Assembly (NCBI GenBank): GCA_051005375.1
Contig: JBPCJK010000095.1
Span: forward strand, 1 to 24,439
Direction: 5' to 3'
Length of the DNA: 24,439 nucleotides
Source of the DNA: JADDRA01 sp051005375
Lineage (GTDB): Bacteria; Actinomycetota; Acidimicrobiia; Acidimicrobiales; CADCSY01
Below the pieces are notes generated by a model, which was given only the letters and a program-made list of their open reading frames with translations, searched no databases and was not told the DNA's origin. Of this stretch, positions 6,688 to 14,418 are shown piece by piece. The translations under genes and the position numbers were made by a program. The stretch's first letter is position 1. Each line of letters opens with the position of its first letter.

Positions 6688-6709
6688 CCCACCCCCGGTG
6701 GGGTAGGAT
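6688..6709 (+). promoter_or_regulatory. CsoR operator and -10 element of csoR-copA
   Basis: CCCACC (6688-6693) and GGTGGG (6697-6702) form an inverted repeat around CCC, and the -10 box TAGGAT (6704-6709) directly follows, 7 nt before the csoR ATG. It closely resembles the known CsoR operator of M. tuberculosis, which also has a CCCACCCC...GGTGGG-like core (recalled, not searched). A repressor bound here would cover the promoter until copper(I) releases it. Confidence 0.7.
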
Positions 6710-6716
6710 GGGAGCC

Positions 6717-7034
6717 ATGAAGGAAACCCATGAGCGTGCGGTCATGAACCGCCTGAAGACGGCACGAGGGCACCTCGACGCGGTGATCCGCATGGTCGAG
6801 AACGACACGTACTGCCCAGAGGTGATGAAGCAGCTCTCGGCCGTCCAGGGATCGCTGGAGCGGGCCAGCAGGCTGGTGCTGCGCAACCACCTGGAGACCT
6901 GCGTCGCCGCAGCCATGATGGCAGGACGCACCGGCGAGATCGTCGACGAGTTGATGGAAGCGCTGCGCTACGACCGCACGGTTACCGCACCGGGGCCTGA
7001 GCTGGCCCTCACCGTCGGTGCCGAGGAGGGCTGA
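6717..7034 (+). CDS. csoR: copper-sensing repressor CsoR
   Basis: This 105-residue all-helical protein of the CsoR/RcnR family (DUF156) has the copper(I) ligands of CsoR at exact spacing: C33 (TYCPEV), H58 and C62 (NHLETC). That is the C-x24-H-x3-C pattern of the M. tuberculosis protein and separates it from nickel, formaldehyde or sulfur-sensing relatives. The family represses copper efflux and lets go of DNA when Cu(I) binds. The start ATG 6717 follows TAGGAT by 7 nt; the frame is open further up but only through the metE remnant. Its stop overlaps the copA start (TGATG), so the two are translated together, and an operator-like inverted repeat precedes it. Confidence 0.95.
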   Translation: MKETHERAVMNRLKTARGHLDAVIRMVENDTYCPEVMKQLSAVQGSLERASRLVLRNHLETCVAAAMMAGRTGEIVDELMEALRYDRTVTAPGPELALTVGAEEG

Positions 7035-9286
7035 TGGCCTCCACCGAGACGGTCGCCGACACCGACACCAGCACCCGCCCCACCGCCAGCCCCAAGGCCG
7101 AAGCCGACTTCGCCGTGTCGGGCATGACCTGTGGTTCCTGCGCGGCTCGCATCCAGAAGGTGCTGGCCCGCCGCCCGGGGGTGGCTGACGCAGCCGTGAA
7201 CTTCGCTACAAGCAAGGCCACCGTGGCCTTCGATCCCGAACTGGTCTCGGCCGACGACCTCGTCGCTGCGGTGACGAGGGCCGGCTACGGCTTCGCCCCC
7301 GCAGCCGCGTCCACCCCTACCGACGATGCCGCCGACGAGGCCGACCTTCAACGGATGTGGCTACGGCGCATCCTGGTGGCCTGGCCCCTCGGCATCACCG
7401 TGATGGTCCTGTCGATGGTCTTCATGGACGAGCCGTGGGCACGCTGGGGTGCCTTGGTGCTCACCCTCCCGGTGCAGTTCTGGGCGGGTTGGCCGTTCCT
7501 GCACCAGGCCGCCCTGCGGGCCCGCAGCGGCCAGGCCAACATGGACACGCTCATCGCCATGGGCACGTTGGCCGCCTTCAGCTTCTCCACCTACCAGGTG
7601 GCGTTCGGCGCCCGGCACGCACCCCACTACTTCGACACCGCCGCCCTGATCATCGCCTTTTTGCTCCTCGGCCGGTACTTCGAGGCCCGGGCCAAGGGCC
7701 GTGCCTCCCGCGCCATCCGCACCTTGCTCGAGCTCGGATCCAAGGAGGCCCGGGTTGTGGTCGACGGACAGGAGCGCATGGTCGCCGTCGAGACGGTGAC
7801 CGTCGGTGATGTGCTACGGGTCCGGCCCGGCGAGAAGATCCCGGTCGACGGTGAGGTCGTCGACGGCGCCTCAGCGGTGGACGAGTCGATGCTCACCGGC
7901 GAGTCGGTCCCGGTCGACAAGCACGTCGGTGACACGGTGGCGGGGGCGACGGTCAACGCCAACGGGGTGCTGACCGTCCGGGCCACGGCGGTGGGATCCG
8001 ACACCGCCCTGGCCCAGATCGTGCGCCTGGTCGAGGAGGCCCAGGGAACCAAGGCTCCGGTCCAGCGGCTGGCCGATCGGATCTCCGGGGTCTTCGTGCC
8101 CGTCGTCGCCGTCGTCGCCCTCCTCACCTTCGCCGGTTGGTGGCTGGCCGGCGGCGATGCCACCAAGGGGCTGGTGGCGGCGGTGGCGGTGCTGATCATC
8201 GCCTGTCCCTGCGCCCTCGGCCTGGCCACCCCGACAGCGATCATGGTCGGGACCGGCAGGGGGGCGTCCATGGGCGTGCTCATCAAGGGAGGGGAGGTCC
8301 TCGAGCGCTCCAAGCGCGTCGACACCGTGGTGTTCGACAAGACAGGCACCCTGACCAAGGGACAGATGGCGCTCACCGACGCTGTCGCCGGCGAGGGCGT
8401 GGACGCCACCGACCTGCTGCGACGGGCCGCCGCTGTCGAACGGGCGTCCGAGCACCCGGTGGGCCGCGCTGTAGTCAACGCCGCCGATGCACGTGGGCTC
8501 CCTGCGGCTGCGGCCACCGACTTCGAGTCGCTGCCCGGTCACGGGGTCCGTGCGACCGTCGAGGGGGCAGTGGTCCACGTGGGCCGCCACCGGTTCATGG
8601 CCGAGGCCGGCCTGGCGAACTGCGCCGACCTCGAAGCAACCGTAGAAAGCCTGGAGGGCAAGGGCAGGACCGCCATCTACGCCGGCTGGCAGGGGCGGGT
8701 CCGGGGGGTGCTGGCCGTGGCCGACATCCTCAAGCAGGACGCTCCTGGCGCTGTGGCCGACCTCCGCTCGATGGGCATCGAGGTGGTGATGATCACCGGT
8801 GACAACCAGCGCACGGCGGACTCCATCGCCGGGCAGGTCGGCATCAGCCGGGTCCTGGCCGAGGTCCTGCCCGGCGACAAGGTCGACGAGGTCCGCCGCC
8901 TCCAGGACCAAGGGCGGGTCGTGGCCATGGTGGGCGACGGCGTCAACGATGCCCCCGCCCTGGTCCAAGCCGACCTCGGGATCGCCATCGGCACGGGCAC
9001 CGACGTGGCCATCGAGTCCTCCGACATCACCCTGCTGTCCGCCGAGCTCGATGGCGTGGCCACGGCCATCCGCCTGTCACGCCGGACGTTCCGGACCATC
9101 CTCCAGAACCTGGCCTGGGCCTTCGGCTACAACATCGTCCTCGTCCCGGTGGCCGCCTTGGGCCTGCTCAACCCCATCCTCGCCGGTGCGGCCATGGCCA
9201 TCTCCAGCGTGTCGGTCGTCTCCAACAGCCTCCGGCTCTACCGCTTCCGTCGACCTCGGGGCGTGCCCGCACCGACTGCCACCTGA
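7034..9286 (+). CDS. copA: copper-exporting P1B-type ATPase CopA
   Basis: This 750-residue protein pumps Cu(I) out across the membrane. It has one N-terminal heavy-metal-associated domain (GMTCGSC, residues 30-36), then membrane helices and the actuator loop with LTGES (about 286-290). The metal-transport motif CPC is at 391-393, the phosphorylation site DKTGTLT starts at D435, the nucleotide-binding HP pair is at about 474-475, and the hinge GDGVNDAP starts near 634. CPC together with the CsoR partner marks it as a Cu(I) rather than a Zn/Cd pump. The ATG overlaps the csoR stop by one base. A strong GC hairpin follows the stop, so csoR-copA is a complete two-gene operon. Confidence 0.96.
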   Translation: MASTETVADTDTSTRPTASPKAEADFAVSGMTCGSCAARIQKVLARRPGVADAAVNFATSKATVAFDPELVSADDLVAAVTRAGYGFAPAAASTPTDDAADEADLQRMWLRRILVAWPLGITVMVLSMVFMDEPWARWGALVLTLPVQFWAGWPFLHQAALRARSGQANMDTLIAMGTLAAFSFSTYQVAFGARHAPHYFDTAALIIAFLLLGRYFEARAKGRASRAIRTLLELGSKEARVVVDGQERMVAVETVTVGDVLRVRPGEKIPVDGEVVDGASAVDESMLTGESVPVDKHVGDTVAGATVNANGVLTVRATAVGSDTALAQIVRLVEEAQGTKAPVQRLADRISGVFVPVVAVVALLTFAGWWLAGGDATKGLVAAVAVLIIACPCALGLATPTAIMVGTGRGASMGVLIKGGEVLERSKRVDTVVFDKTGTLTKGQMALTDAVAGEGVDATDLLRRAAAVERASEHPVGRAVVNAADARGLPAAAATDFESLPGHGVRATVEGAVVHVGRHRFMAEAGLANCADLEATVESLEGKGRTAIYAGWQGRVRGVLAVADILKQDAPGAVADLRSMGIEVVMITGDNQRTADSIAGQVGISRVLAEVLPGDKVDEVRRLQDQGRVVAMVGDGVNDAPALVQADLGIAIGTGTDVAIESSDITLLSAELDGVATAIRLSRRTFRTILQNLAWAFGYNIVLVPVAALGLLNPILAGAAMAISSVSVVSNSLRLYRFRRPRGVPAPTAT

Positions 9287-9289
9287 GCA

Positions 9290-9315
9290 CCCGGGGGGAC
9301 AGAGCGCCCCCCGGG
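9290..9315 (+). terminator. hairpin after copA
   Basis: CCCGGGGGG (9290-9298) and CCCCCCGGG (9307-9315) pair perfectly over 9 bp with an 8-nt loop, starting a few bases after the copA stop. No T-run follows. Confidence 0.75.
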
Positions 9316-9425
9316 CCTGAGGAGAGTTCCCCCGCGCCCTCCGCTGATGTGCAAGAGTGTTGCGACGGCGTGTCGGCTGTAACCCGATCGACACGAAACT
9401 CGGGTGCGACATTCAGGGGAGGGGC

Positions 9426-10691
9426 GTGCCGAAATTGCATGCAAGAGGCGTGTCCACAGGGGCACGGTCGAAGTGGCGGGCATTCCTCACGCTCTTGGTG
9501 GCGTTCGGCTTGGCCATGCCGGTGGCGACCGGGAGCGCGGCGCAGAGCCAGGACCCTCGGGCCGAGCGTGAGCGGGTGCGGTCCCAGCAGGCAAGCGTCG
9601 CCGCCCAGGTCGACACCCTCAAGGCCACCAACGCCGAGGTGAGCCAGGCCCTCGCCCAGCTCGAGGCCAACGTCGCCGACCAGCAGGCGCTCCTGGAGGA
9701 CGGCCAACGGGCAGCCGACCAGGCCGCTACGACCGTCGAACAGGCTCGGGGCGAAGAGAAGCAGGCCGTCGACGAGGTCGCCTCGCTGCAGTCCAAGGTC
9801 CGGGACGTCGCCGTCGAGTCCTACATGCGGCCCACGACAGCCGATCCTGGCGTGATCCTCTCCTCTGACTCTGTCACCGACGCTGCCCGACGGAGCGCGC
9901 TGCTGGACTTCCGGGCCAGCAAGGACGCTGACCTCCTCGACCAGCTCCGCGCCGGTCGGGAGGACGTCGCCCTTCGCCGGGAGGAGGCCCAACAGGCGGC
10001 GCTCAGGGCTGAGCAGCAGCGTCAGGAGCTTGCCGACCGGCTGGTCACGGTCGAACAGGCGCGAGCCCAACAGGAGCAGTTCTCCGAATCCGTCGAGCAG
10101 CGTCTCGACGCCACCTTGGCGGAGTCCGCGTCGCTGCAGGCCCTCGACAGCCAGCTCGCTGACCAGATCGCCGCCGACGAGGCCCGCATCGCCGCCCAGG
10201 TCAGGGCAAGCCGGGCTCGGGAGGCCCAGGCCGCCTCGCCGGCCGCACCCCGCCCGGCGAGCCGCTCGGCGAACACGGCGGCCCCTTCCATCACGTCCGC
10301 CGGCCCCATCGTGTCGGTTCGGGGCATCAGGGTGAGCAGCCAGATCGCCAGTCAACTCGAGGGGATGCTGGCCGCCGCCGACGCCGACGGCGTGGCCCTG
10401 AGCGGGTCGGGCTACCGTGATCCTGCCGCCCAGATCGCCGTGCGCCAGTCCAACTGCGGGACCAGCGACTATGCCGTCTACCAGATGTCAGCGTCGCAGT
10501 GCTCGCCGCCAACGGCCCGACCGGGAACGTCCATGCACGAGCGCGGCCTCGCCATCGACTTCACCTACAACGGCTCGCTCATCAGCTCCCGCAGCAACCC
10601 CGGCTACCTGTGGTTGGCTGGCAACGCCAGCCGCTTCGGCTTCTACAACCTGCCCAGCGAGCCCTGGCACTGGAGTACAACGGGATCCTGA
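9426..10691 (+). CDS. secreted coiled-coil D,D-carboxypeptidase (M15B/VanY type)
   Basis: The 421-residue product begins with a basic stretch and a hydrophobic segment (about residues 17-35) ending in small residues (GSAAQSQ), a signal peptide. Residues about 42-275 are a long Gln/Ala/Glu-rich coiled coil like those of NlpC/P60 and FtsX-partner hydrolases. A flexible Ala/Pro/Ser stretch leads to a peptidase M15B domain. Zinc ligands are visible: H371 and D378 in SMHERGLAIDF and H415 in EPWHW. The family trims the last D-Ala from peptidoglycan stem peptides. The GTG at 9426 is preferred over the upstream GTG 9357 because AGGGGAGG lies just before it and the signal peptide then sits correctly. 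The enzyme probably acts at the cell wall. Confidence 0.88.
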   Translation: MPKLHARGVSTGARSKWRAFLTLLVAFGLAMPVATGSAAQSQDPRAERERVRSQQASVAAQVDTLKATNAEVSQALAQLEANVADQQALLEDGQRAADQAATTVEQARGEEKQAVDEVASLQSKVRDVAVESYMRPTTADPGVILSSDSVTDAARRSALLDFRASKDADLLDQLRAGREDVALRREEAQQAALRAEQQRQELADRLVTVEQARAQQEQFSESVEQRLDATLAESASLQALDSQLADQIAADEARIAAQVRASRAREAQAASPAAPRPASRSANTAAPSITSAGPIVSVRGIRVSSQIASQLEGMLAAADADGVALSGSGYRDPAAQIAVRQSNCGTSDYAVYQMSASQCSPPTARPGTSMHERGLAIDFTYNGSLISSRSNPGYLWLAGNASRFGFYNLPSEPWHWSTTGS

Positions 10692-10709
10692 CCAGCCGCC
10701 TCCCCGGCG

Positions 10710-10735
10710 CCTGACCCGGTTCGGACCCGGTCAGG
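10710..10735. terminator. hairpin between convergent genes
   Basis: CCTGACC (10710-10716) pairs with GGTCAGG (10729-10735) around a 12-nt loop. It lies between the 3' ends of the carboxypeptidase gene and yceI and could end both transcripts. Confidence 0.5.
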
Positions 10736-10749
10736 CGTGGCGGTGGGGC

Positions 10750-11310
10750 TCAGCTCTTGATGGCGGAGAGGTCCAGCTCGAGCGTGACCTTGTCGCTAAC
10801 CAGGACTCCGCCCGCTCCCAGGGGGCTGTTCCAGTTGATGCCCCAGTCCTTGCGGTTGAGGGTGACCGAGCCCTCGAAGCCGATGCGGTGGTTGCCCCAG
10901 GGGTCGTCGGCGGCGCCGGCGAGCTCGAAGTCGACGGTCACCGGCTTGATGACGCCACGGATGCTGAGATCACCGCTGAGGCGGTAGGTGTCGTCTCCCA
11001 CCTTGGCCACCCTGGTGGATTCGAAGGTGATGGTGGGAAACTCGTCCATGGCGAAGAAGTCGTTGGTGCGCAGATGGGCGTCGCGGTCGGAGTTGCCCGT
11101 GTCGATGCTGGCTGCCTGGATCGTGACCCTGGCGCTTGACTTGGACGGGTCGGCGGCGTCCACGTGGAGGCTGGCCGCGAAGTCCTTGAAGGTGCCGCGG
11201 ACCTTGGTGACCATGGCGTGGCGGGCCACGAACCCGAGCCGGGAGTGGGCCGGGTCGAGCGTGTAGTCACCGCTGATCTGGTCAAGGCTGGACGAGGTCT
11301 GAGTTGTCAT
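10750..11310 (-). CDS. YceI family protein
   Basis: The 186-residue product fits a full YceI beta-barrel. It opens GDYTLDPAHSRLGFVARHAM and has NDFFAMDEFPTITFES in the middle. Family features LSIRGVIKPVTVDFEL and RKDWGIN follow towards the end. YceI-like proteins hold a polyisoprenoid or similar long lipid in the barrel; many are periplasmic, but this one has no signal peptide and should be cytoplasmic, as is usual for actinobacterial copies. ATG 11310 is preceded by GGAGGA at good distance. An 18-bp palindrome lies about 55 nt upstream and overlaps the stop codon of the marR gene, so the neighbouring MarR protein is the likely regulator. Confidence 0.93.
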   Translation of the reverse strand: MTTQTSSSLDQISGDYTLDPAHSRLGFVARHAMVTKVRGTFKDFAASLHVDAADPSKSSARVTIQAASIDTGNSDRDAHLRTNDFFAMDEFPTITFESTRVAKVGDDTYRLSGDLSIRGVIKPVTVDFELAGAADDPWGNHRIGFEGSVTLNRKDWGINWNSPLGAGGVLVSDKVTLELDLSAIKS

Positions 11311-11360
11311 TGGATCCTCCGTGGGTCGGGTCTCTCGTCATGAGACTGGTACCCAGAGAG

Positions 11361-11382
11361 AACTTAGATGATGCATCATCTA
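11361..11382 (-). promoter_or_regulatory. yceI promoter with 18-bp palindromic operator
   Basis: TAGATGATGCATCATCTA (11365-11382) is a perfect palindrome. On the minus strand it is followed at once by TAAGTT (11366-11361), a good -10 box for yceI. The place of a -35 box (11389-11384) reads TGGGGA, weak, with a 17-nt spacer that holds the operator. A MarR dimer bound here would block RNA polymerase. The same core recurs at the marR start. Confidence 0.75.
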
Positions 11383-11928
11383 TTCCCCAGCCGGCCCATG
11401 CCGAGGCGCCAGGCAGCCCTCGGGGCCGATCTCAGGCCCATCCCCAGCCAGCTTGGTCAGCACTGCTTCAGCGATCTCGCTGAGGGCGTCGAGCTGGGAG
11501 GGGGACAACGCCTCGATGAAGTACCGCTGCACGCCCGAGACGTGGTGAGGTGCTGCTGCCTCGATGGACCTGCGTCCGATGTCGGTCAGGACCACGAACG
11601 CACCCCGGCCGTCAGTGGCGCACTCGTGGCGCTCCACCAGGCCCCGTTGCTCCATTCGACCGACTTGGTGTGACAGTCGGCTCTTCTCCCACTGCAGGGC
11701 GGCGGCCAGCTCGAAGATGCGCAACCGACCCTCGGGCGCCTCTGACAAGTTGACCAGGACCCCATAGTCGGCGTCGGACAGGCCTGTATTCCGCTGCATC
11801 GACTGCCGCAGCCGCGAGTTGAGCTGGGCCTGCATGGCGAGCAGCCCACGCCACGCTCGCTGCTCCCGCTCGCTGAGCCACGCTGGGTCGCCCACGATTT
11901 CACCGTACCCGAAAGGTTGATGCATCAT
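11380..11928 (-). CDS. MarR family transcriptional regulator
   Basis: This 182-residue protein has the MarR winged helix-turn-helix. Helices start at REQRAWRGLLAMQAQLNSRL, and the recognition helix region is LQWEKSRLSHQVGRMEQRGL. The wing is ECATDGRGAFVVLT, followed by the dimerisation helices. Members repress nearby genes and release DNA on binding a small ligand or on oxidation; the single Cys in the wing (ECATDGR) is noted, but sensing is not shown. It lies just upstream of yceI on the same strand, and both genes carry the same TGATGCATCAtC core, so self-repression and control of yceI are likely. ATG 11928 lies inside the second operator and the leader has no ribosome binding site; a later start such as GTG at codon 12 cannot be excluded. 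Confidence 0.92.
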   Translation of the reverse strand: MMHQPFGYGEIVGDPAWLSEREQRAWRGLLAMQAQLNSRLRQSMQRNTGLSDADYGVLVNLSEAPEGRLRIFELAAALQWEKSRLSHQVGRMEQRGLVERHECATDGRGAFVVLTDIGRRSIEAAAPHHVSGVQRYFIEALSPSQLDALSEIAEAVLTKLAGDGPEIGPEGCLAPRHGPAGE

Positions 11929-11930
11929 CC
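11915..11930. promoter_or_regulatory. second MarR-type operator at the marR start
   Basis: The core TGATGCATCA (11918-11927) is a perfect palindrome, with GG/CC pairing outside one mismatch. It shares the core with the yceI operator. On the minus strand a GAATAT -10-like box (11936-11931) abuts it, so binding would block marR transcription. Confidence 0.7.
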
Positions 11931-11991
11931 ATATTCTGTGGACAGTCCGCAGCTGAATCCCCCGACGCGAGCGATCCCGATCGGTTTGGCC

Positions 11992-11997
11992 TAGAGT
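11992..11997 (+). promoter_or_regulatory. -10 element (TAGAGT) of the cold-shock gene
   Basis: TAGAGT lies 54 nt before the start codon and would give a leader of about 48 nt. No -35 box was recognised. Confidence 0.4.
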
Positions 11998-12051
11998 GGG
12001 AGGGACGAGGGAGTCAATGGGGCTCGCTCGCAGTGAAGAGAAGAGAAGGCT

Positions 12052-12252
12052 TTGGCAACAGGAACAGTGAAGTTCTTCAACTCAGAGAAGGGCTTCGGAT
12101 TCATCTCCCGAGAGCAGGGCGACGATGTCTTCGTCCACTACTCCAACATCCAGGGGAGCGGTTACCGCTCGCTCGAGGAGGGCCAGCACGTGGAGTTCGA
12201 CGTGGCCCCCGGCCGCAAGGGCGAGGAAGCCCAGAACGTCCGGGCCATCTGA
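12052..12252 (+). CDS. cold-shock domain protein (CspA family)
   Basis: The 66-residue product is a single OB-fold cold-shock domain. It has both RNA-binding motifs, KGFGFI (RNP1) and DVFVHY (RNP2), starts ATGTVKFFNSEKGFGFI and ends with the EEAQNV strand. Such proteins bind single-stranded RNA and DNA and keep mRNA unfolded. The start is TTG at 12052, chosen because homologues begin with Met-Ala-x-Gly-x-Val and because the purine-rich AGAGAAGG lies just upstream, although the spacing is short. A perfect 14-bp hairpin follows the stop. Confidence 0.95.
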   Translation: MATGTVKFFNSEKGFGFISREQGDDVFVHYSNIQGSGYRSLEEGQHVEFDVAPGRKGEEAQNVRAI

Positions 12253-12265
12253 GCACCAGTGACCC

Positions 12266-12300
12266 GACAGAGCCGCCGGCGTCTGTCCGGCGGCTCTGTC
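12266..12300 (+). terminator. 14-bp perfect hairpin after the cold-shock gene
   Basis: GACAGAGCCGCCGG (12266-12279) and CCGGCGGCTCTGTC (12287-12300) pair without mismatch around a 7-nt loop. No T-run follows, the usual form in this window. Confidence 0.85.
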
Positions 12301-12334
12301 GCGTCCAGGCAAGACCAAGCGGAAGGAGACCCAG

Positions 12335-12625
12335 ATGGGAGCGCAACGAACCAGCTTCGCCAAGTTGCAGCGGGACAGGGCCAAGAAGGCCAAGGCGGCG
12401 GCCAAGCGAGAGGGGCGTCAAGATCGGCTTTCGGAGTCCGACGACGAGCTCCCGACGACGCCAACGACCGAGCCCTTGTCGAGCGACGACAGCCATGAGC
12501 TGTCGGCCCCCGAGCTCCTCGAGTTGATCGAGCGGATACACCAGCAGTTCGACGCCAAGCTCATCAGCTATGACGACTTCGAGGAGAAGAAGTCCGAGCT
12601 CCTGGCTCGCCTCCCCATCGACTGA
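12335..12625 (+). CDS. small basic protein with C-terminal SHOCT-like domain
   Basis: This 96-residue protein has a Lys/Arg/Ala-rich front (FAKLQRDRAKKAKAAAKRE) and an acidic Ser/Thr/Pro linker. The C-terminal helical hairpin LLELIERIHQQFDAKLISYD then DFEEKKSELLARL resembles the SHOCT motif (a helix, a G/L-I-[ST]-x-x-[ED]-F turn, then a K-x-x-LL helix). SHOCT tails are thought to aid oligomerisation or nucleic-acid contact; the exact function here is unknown. ATG 12335 is preceded by GGAAGGAG, a strong ribosome binding site, one of the few in this window. It follows the cold-shock gene after a terminator-like hairpin, so read-through or its own promoter is needed. Confidence 0.8.
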   Translation: MGAQRTSFAKLQRDRAKKAKAAAKREGRQDRLSESDDELPTTPTTEPLSSDDSHELSAPELLELIERIHQQFDAKLISYDDFEEKKSELLARLPID

Positions 12626-12644
12626 GGCGGGCCGGGCGTCACGG

Positions 12645-13593
12645 CTATGAGAGCCGGGGCACCAGCTCCCGGCGGTAGAAGTTGAAGAAGCCGGCCTGGT
12701 CGTCGCCGACCTGGCTGACGTACACCTCGTCGAAGCCGGCGTCGAGGTAGGTACGGATCATCTGGACGTGGCGCTCGGGATCCGGGCCGCAGACGATCTT
12801 GGCCGCCACCTGGTCCTCAGTCACCAGCTGGGAGGCCTGCTCGAAGTGCGCCGGCATCGGCAGGTCCTGGGACAGTTCCCCAGGCAGCGCAGAGTGGTCC
12901 ACAACTCGAAGGCTGTGGCACGGGCGCTGGCCTCGTCGGGGGCCTAGCACACCTTCATCCCCGCCTGGGCCGGGCCTTTGCCTACCCCTGACCGGTAGCA
13001 GTCGACCATCTCGCCGTCGGGTGCGGTGCTGATGTAGCCATCTCCGATGCGTGCGGCCAGGTCCACCGCCTTGGGTCCGAGACCTGACACGTAGACGGGA
13101 GGAGGCTGGTCGGGGCGCGAGTAGATGCGGGCATTCTCCACCCGGTAGTGGCTGCCCTCGTGGGTGACCACGCCGCCCTCCCACAGCCGGCGCATGACCT
13201 CCACCGCCTCCTCCAGCATCTCCAAACGAGCGTTGGCGGGAGGCCAGCGGGTCCCCAGGATGTGCTCGTTGAGGTTCTCGCCCGTGCCCACCCCCAGCTG
13301 GAACCGATCGGGCATCATCAGCGACGCCGTGGCTGCGGCCTGGGCTATGACGGCTGGATGTATGCGCACGGTGGGGCAGGTGACTGCGGTGGTGAGCCGG
13401 AGCCCGGTGGTGGCGGCGATGCCGCCGACGACGCTCCACACGAACGATGCCTGGCCCTGCCGGTCGCTCCAGGGGTGGTAGTGGTCCGACAGCCACACCG
13501 AGGAGAACCCGGCCTCCTCGCTTGGCGGGCGTAGTCCACCAACTCCGAGGGGCCGTGCTCCTCACTGGAGAGGAAGTACCCGATCTCGCTCAT
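12645..13593 (-). pseudogene. F420-type LLM-class oxidoreductase, three lesions
   Basis: Joined over three frames, the product is a full luciferase-like F420-dependent oxidoreductase of about 315 residues. It starts MSEIGYFLSSEEHGPSELVD, passes WLSDHYHPWSDRQGQASFVW and AVTCPTVRIHPAVIAQAAAT, and ends FFNFYRRELVPRLS. First lesion: a one-base deletion near 13519 (after YARQA; EEAGF is expected). Second: a TAG at 12946-12944 in KVC(stop)APDEA, where relatives have Trp. Third: a one-base deletion near 12897-12901, before LPGELSQDLPMPAHFEQAS. The start ATG 13593 has a TAGAGC -10 box 6 nt upstream. The longest single frame covers about 184 residues and lacks both ends. Working relatives use reduced F420 in the cytoplasm; the substrate here cannot be told. 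Confidence 0.88.
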
Positions 13594-13599
13594 GGCACC

Positions 13600-13605
13600 G
13601 CTCTA
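13600..13605 (-). promoter_or_regulatory. -10 element (TAGAGC) of the oxidoreductase pseudogene
   Basis: Minus-strand TAGAGC ends 6 nt before the ATG at 13593, matching the leaderless pattern seen elsewhere in the window. Confidence 0.45.
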
Positions 13606-13636
13606 CCCAGGGCCCCCGCTGGGCAAGACTGACGAC

Positions 13637-13990
13637 ATGGCCCAACCCGATCCCTTCCTCCCCGACCTGGACCCGGCGTCGCCAACCGCGGCCGACACTG
13701 CTGCCCTCGCCCGGGAGCTGGTGACCGCCTACCTCGGCAATGACCGGGACCCGGTCGTACTGCGGGTCGTGCTGCACTCCGGTCTGCGCGAGCTCTACGA
13801 CGGTCTGGCCCCCTCCCCCGCCAACACCCGCTTCGCCGGCAGCCTCCTGTGCTCCCTGGTGGCGCTGCTCCAGGTGGCCCTGACGGGAGTGAGCCAGATG
13901 GCTGCTGAAGAAGGTGGAGACGAGATCGACGTGGCGACGGTGTTCGAGCAACTGGCGGCCAGCGCCGTCTCCGACGGCCTCACCTTCTAG
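13637..13990 (+). CDS. conserved-looking hypothetical protein
   Basis: This 117-residue soluble protein, starting MAQPDPFLPDLDPASP, looks alpha-helical. A hydrophobic middle (AGSLLCSLVALLQVALTGV) lies between two amphipathic stretches, and the acidic tail region EEGGDEIDVATVFEQLAASA closes it. I do not recognise the family. The frame extends up to ATG 13592, but that would overlap the divergent promoter of the oxidoreductase pseudogene; ATG 13637 follows a weak -10-like AAGACT by 6 nt. It is divergent from the broken oxidoreductase and convergent with the gene pair ending at 14188. Confidence 0.65.
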   Translation: MAQPDPFLPDLDPASPTAADTAALARELVTAYLGNDRDPVVLRVVLHSGLRELYDGLAPSPANTRFAGSLLCSLVALLQVALTGVSQMAAEEGGDEIDVATVFEQLAASAVSDGLTF

Positions 13991-14057
13991 TCAGCCCTCG
14001 ACCGGGCGACCGGCCCGACCGGGGCCTCTCGATCACGAGTGATGCTCCCCGCTGGCA

Positions 14058-14104
14058 GTCTCGTGAGCGTGACTACGGATATTCCGGACTTTCGCGCACG
14101 AGAC
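14058..14104. repeat. nested inverted repeat between convergent genes
   Basis: The 197-nt gap 13991-14187 has no gene I can support. In it, GTCTCGTG (14058-14065) and CACGAGAC (14097-14104) are perfect complements 31 nt apart and enclose CGGATATTCCG (14076-14086), itself an inverted repeat around TAT. A shorter repeat, ATCACGAGTGAT, lies at 14032-14043. These may end both convergent transcripts. Confidence 0.5.
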
Positions 14105-14187
14105 GTGTTCGATCTGGCCGCTGCACACCACGGGATGCGGCCGCCCACGACCAGTCGACCGACGACCCGGAGGGGCGCCTGTCAGGC

Positions 14188-14418
14188 TCAGAGGCTGACT
14201 CCGAACCCCGACGCCATGCGAGCGGCCTCGGTGGGGCTCAGCCGGGTGCACCACCCACCCGGGGGGTGCTCGTCGGGCAGGCCGAGGACATCGCTGACCG
14301 CTTCCTTGGGTGCCGGTGTCCACTCCATCTGCTTGAGGATCTCGGCCGAGTCGGCGTCCGCAGGCCGGAGGCGGAGCAAGAACCCCGCCCACCGGTAGTA
14401 CCGGTACTCCTCGGTCAC
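14188..14418 (-). CDS. small hypothetical protein, coupled to the zinc-ribbon gene
   Basis: This 76-residue protein starts VTEEYRYYRWAGFLLRLRPA and ends RLSPTEAARMASGFGVSL. Its GTG start (14418-14416) overlaps the stop codon of the preceding gene as GTGA, so it is almost certainly translated by coupling. The frame stays open to 14514, but that stretch reads antisense-free only through the upstream zinc ribbon, whose code is clearly real. The composition is soluble, with aromatic and acidic front residues. I do not recognise the family. Confidence 0.6.
   Translation of the reverse strand: MTEEYRYYRWAGFLLRLRPADADSAEILKQMEWTPAPKEAVSDVLGLPDEHPPGGWCTRLSPTEAARMASGFGVSL

Noticed and set aside
9316..9425. 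c-di-AMP (ydaO) riboswitch before the carboxypeptidase gene
   Set aside because: Actinobacterial wall hydrolases often have one, but the 110-nt gap is short and the conserved core was not found.
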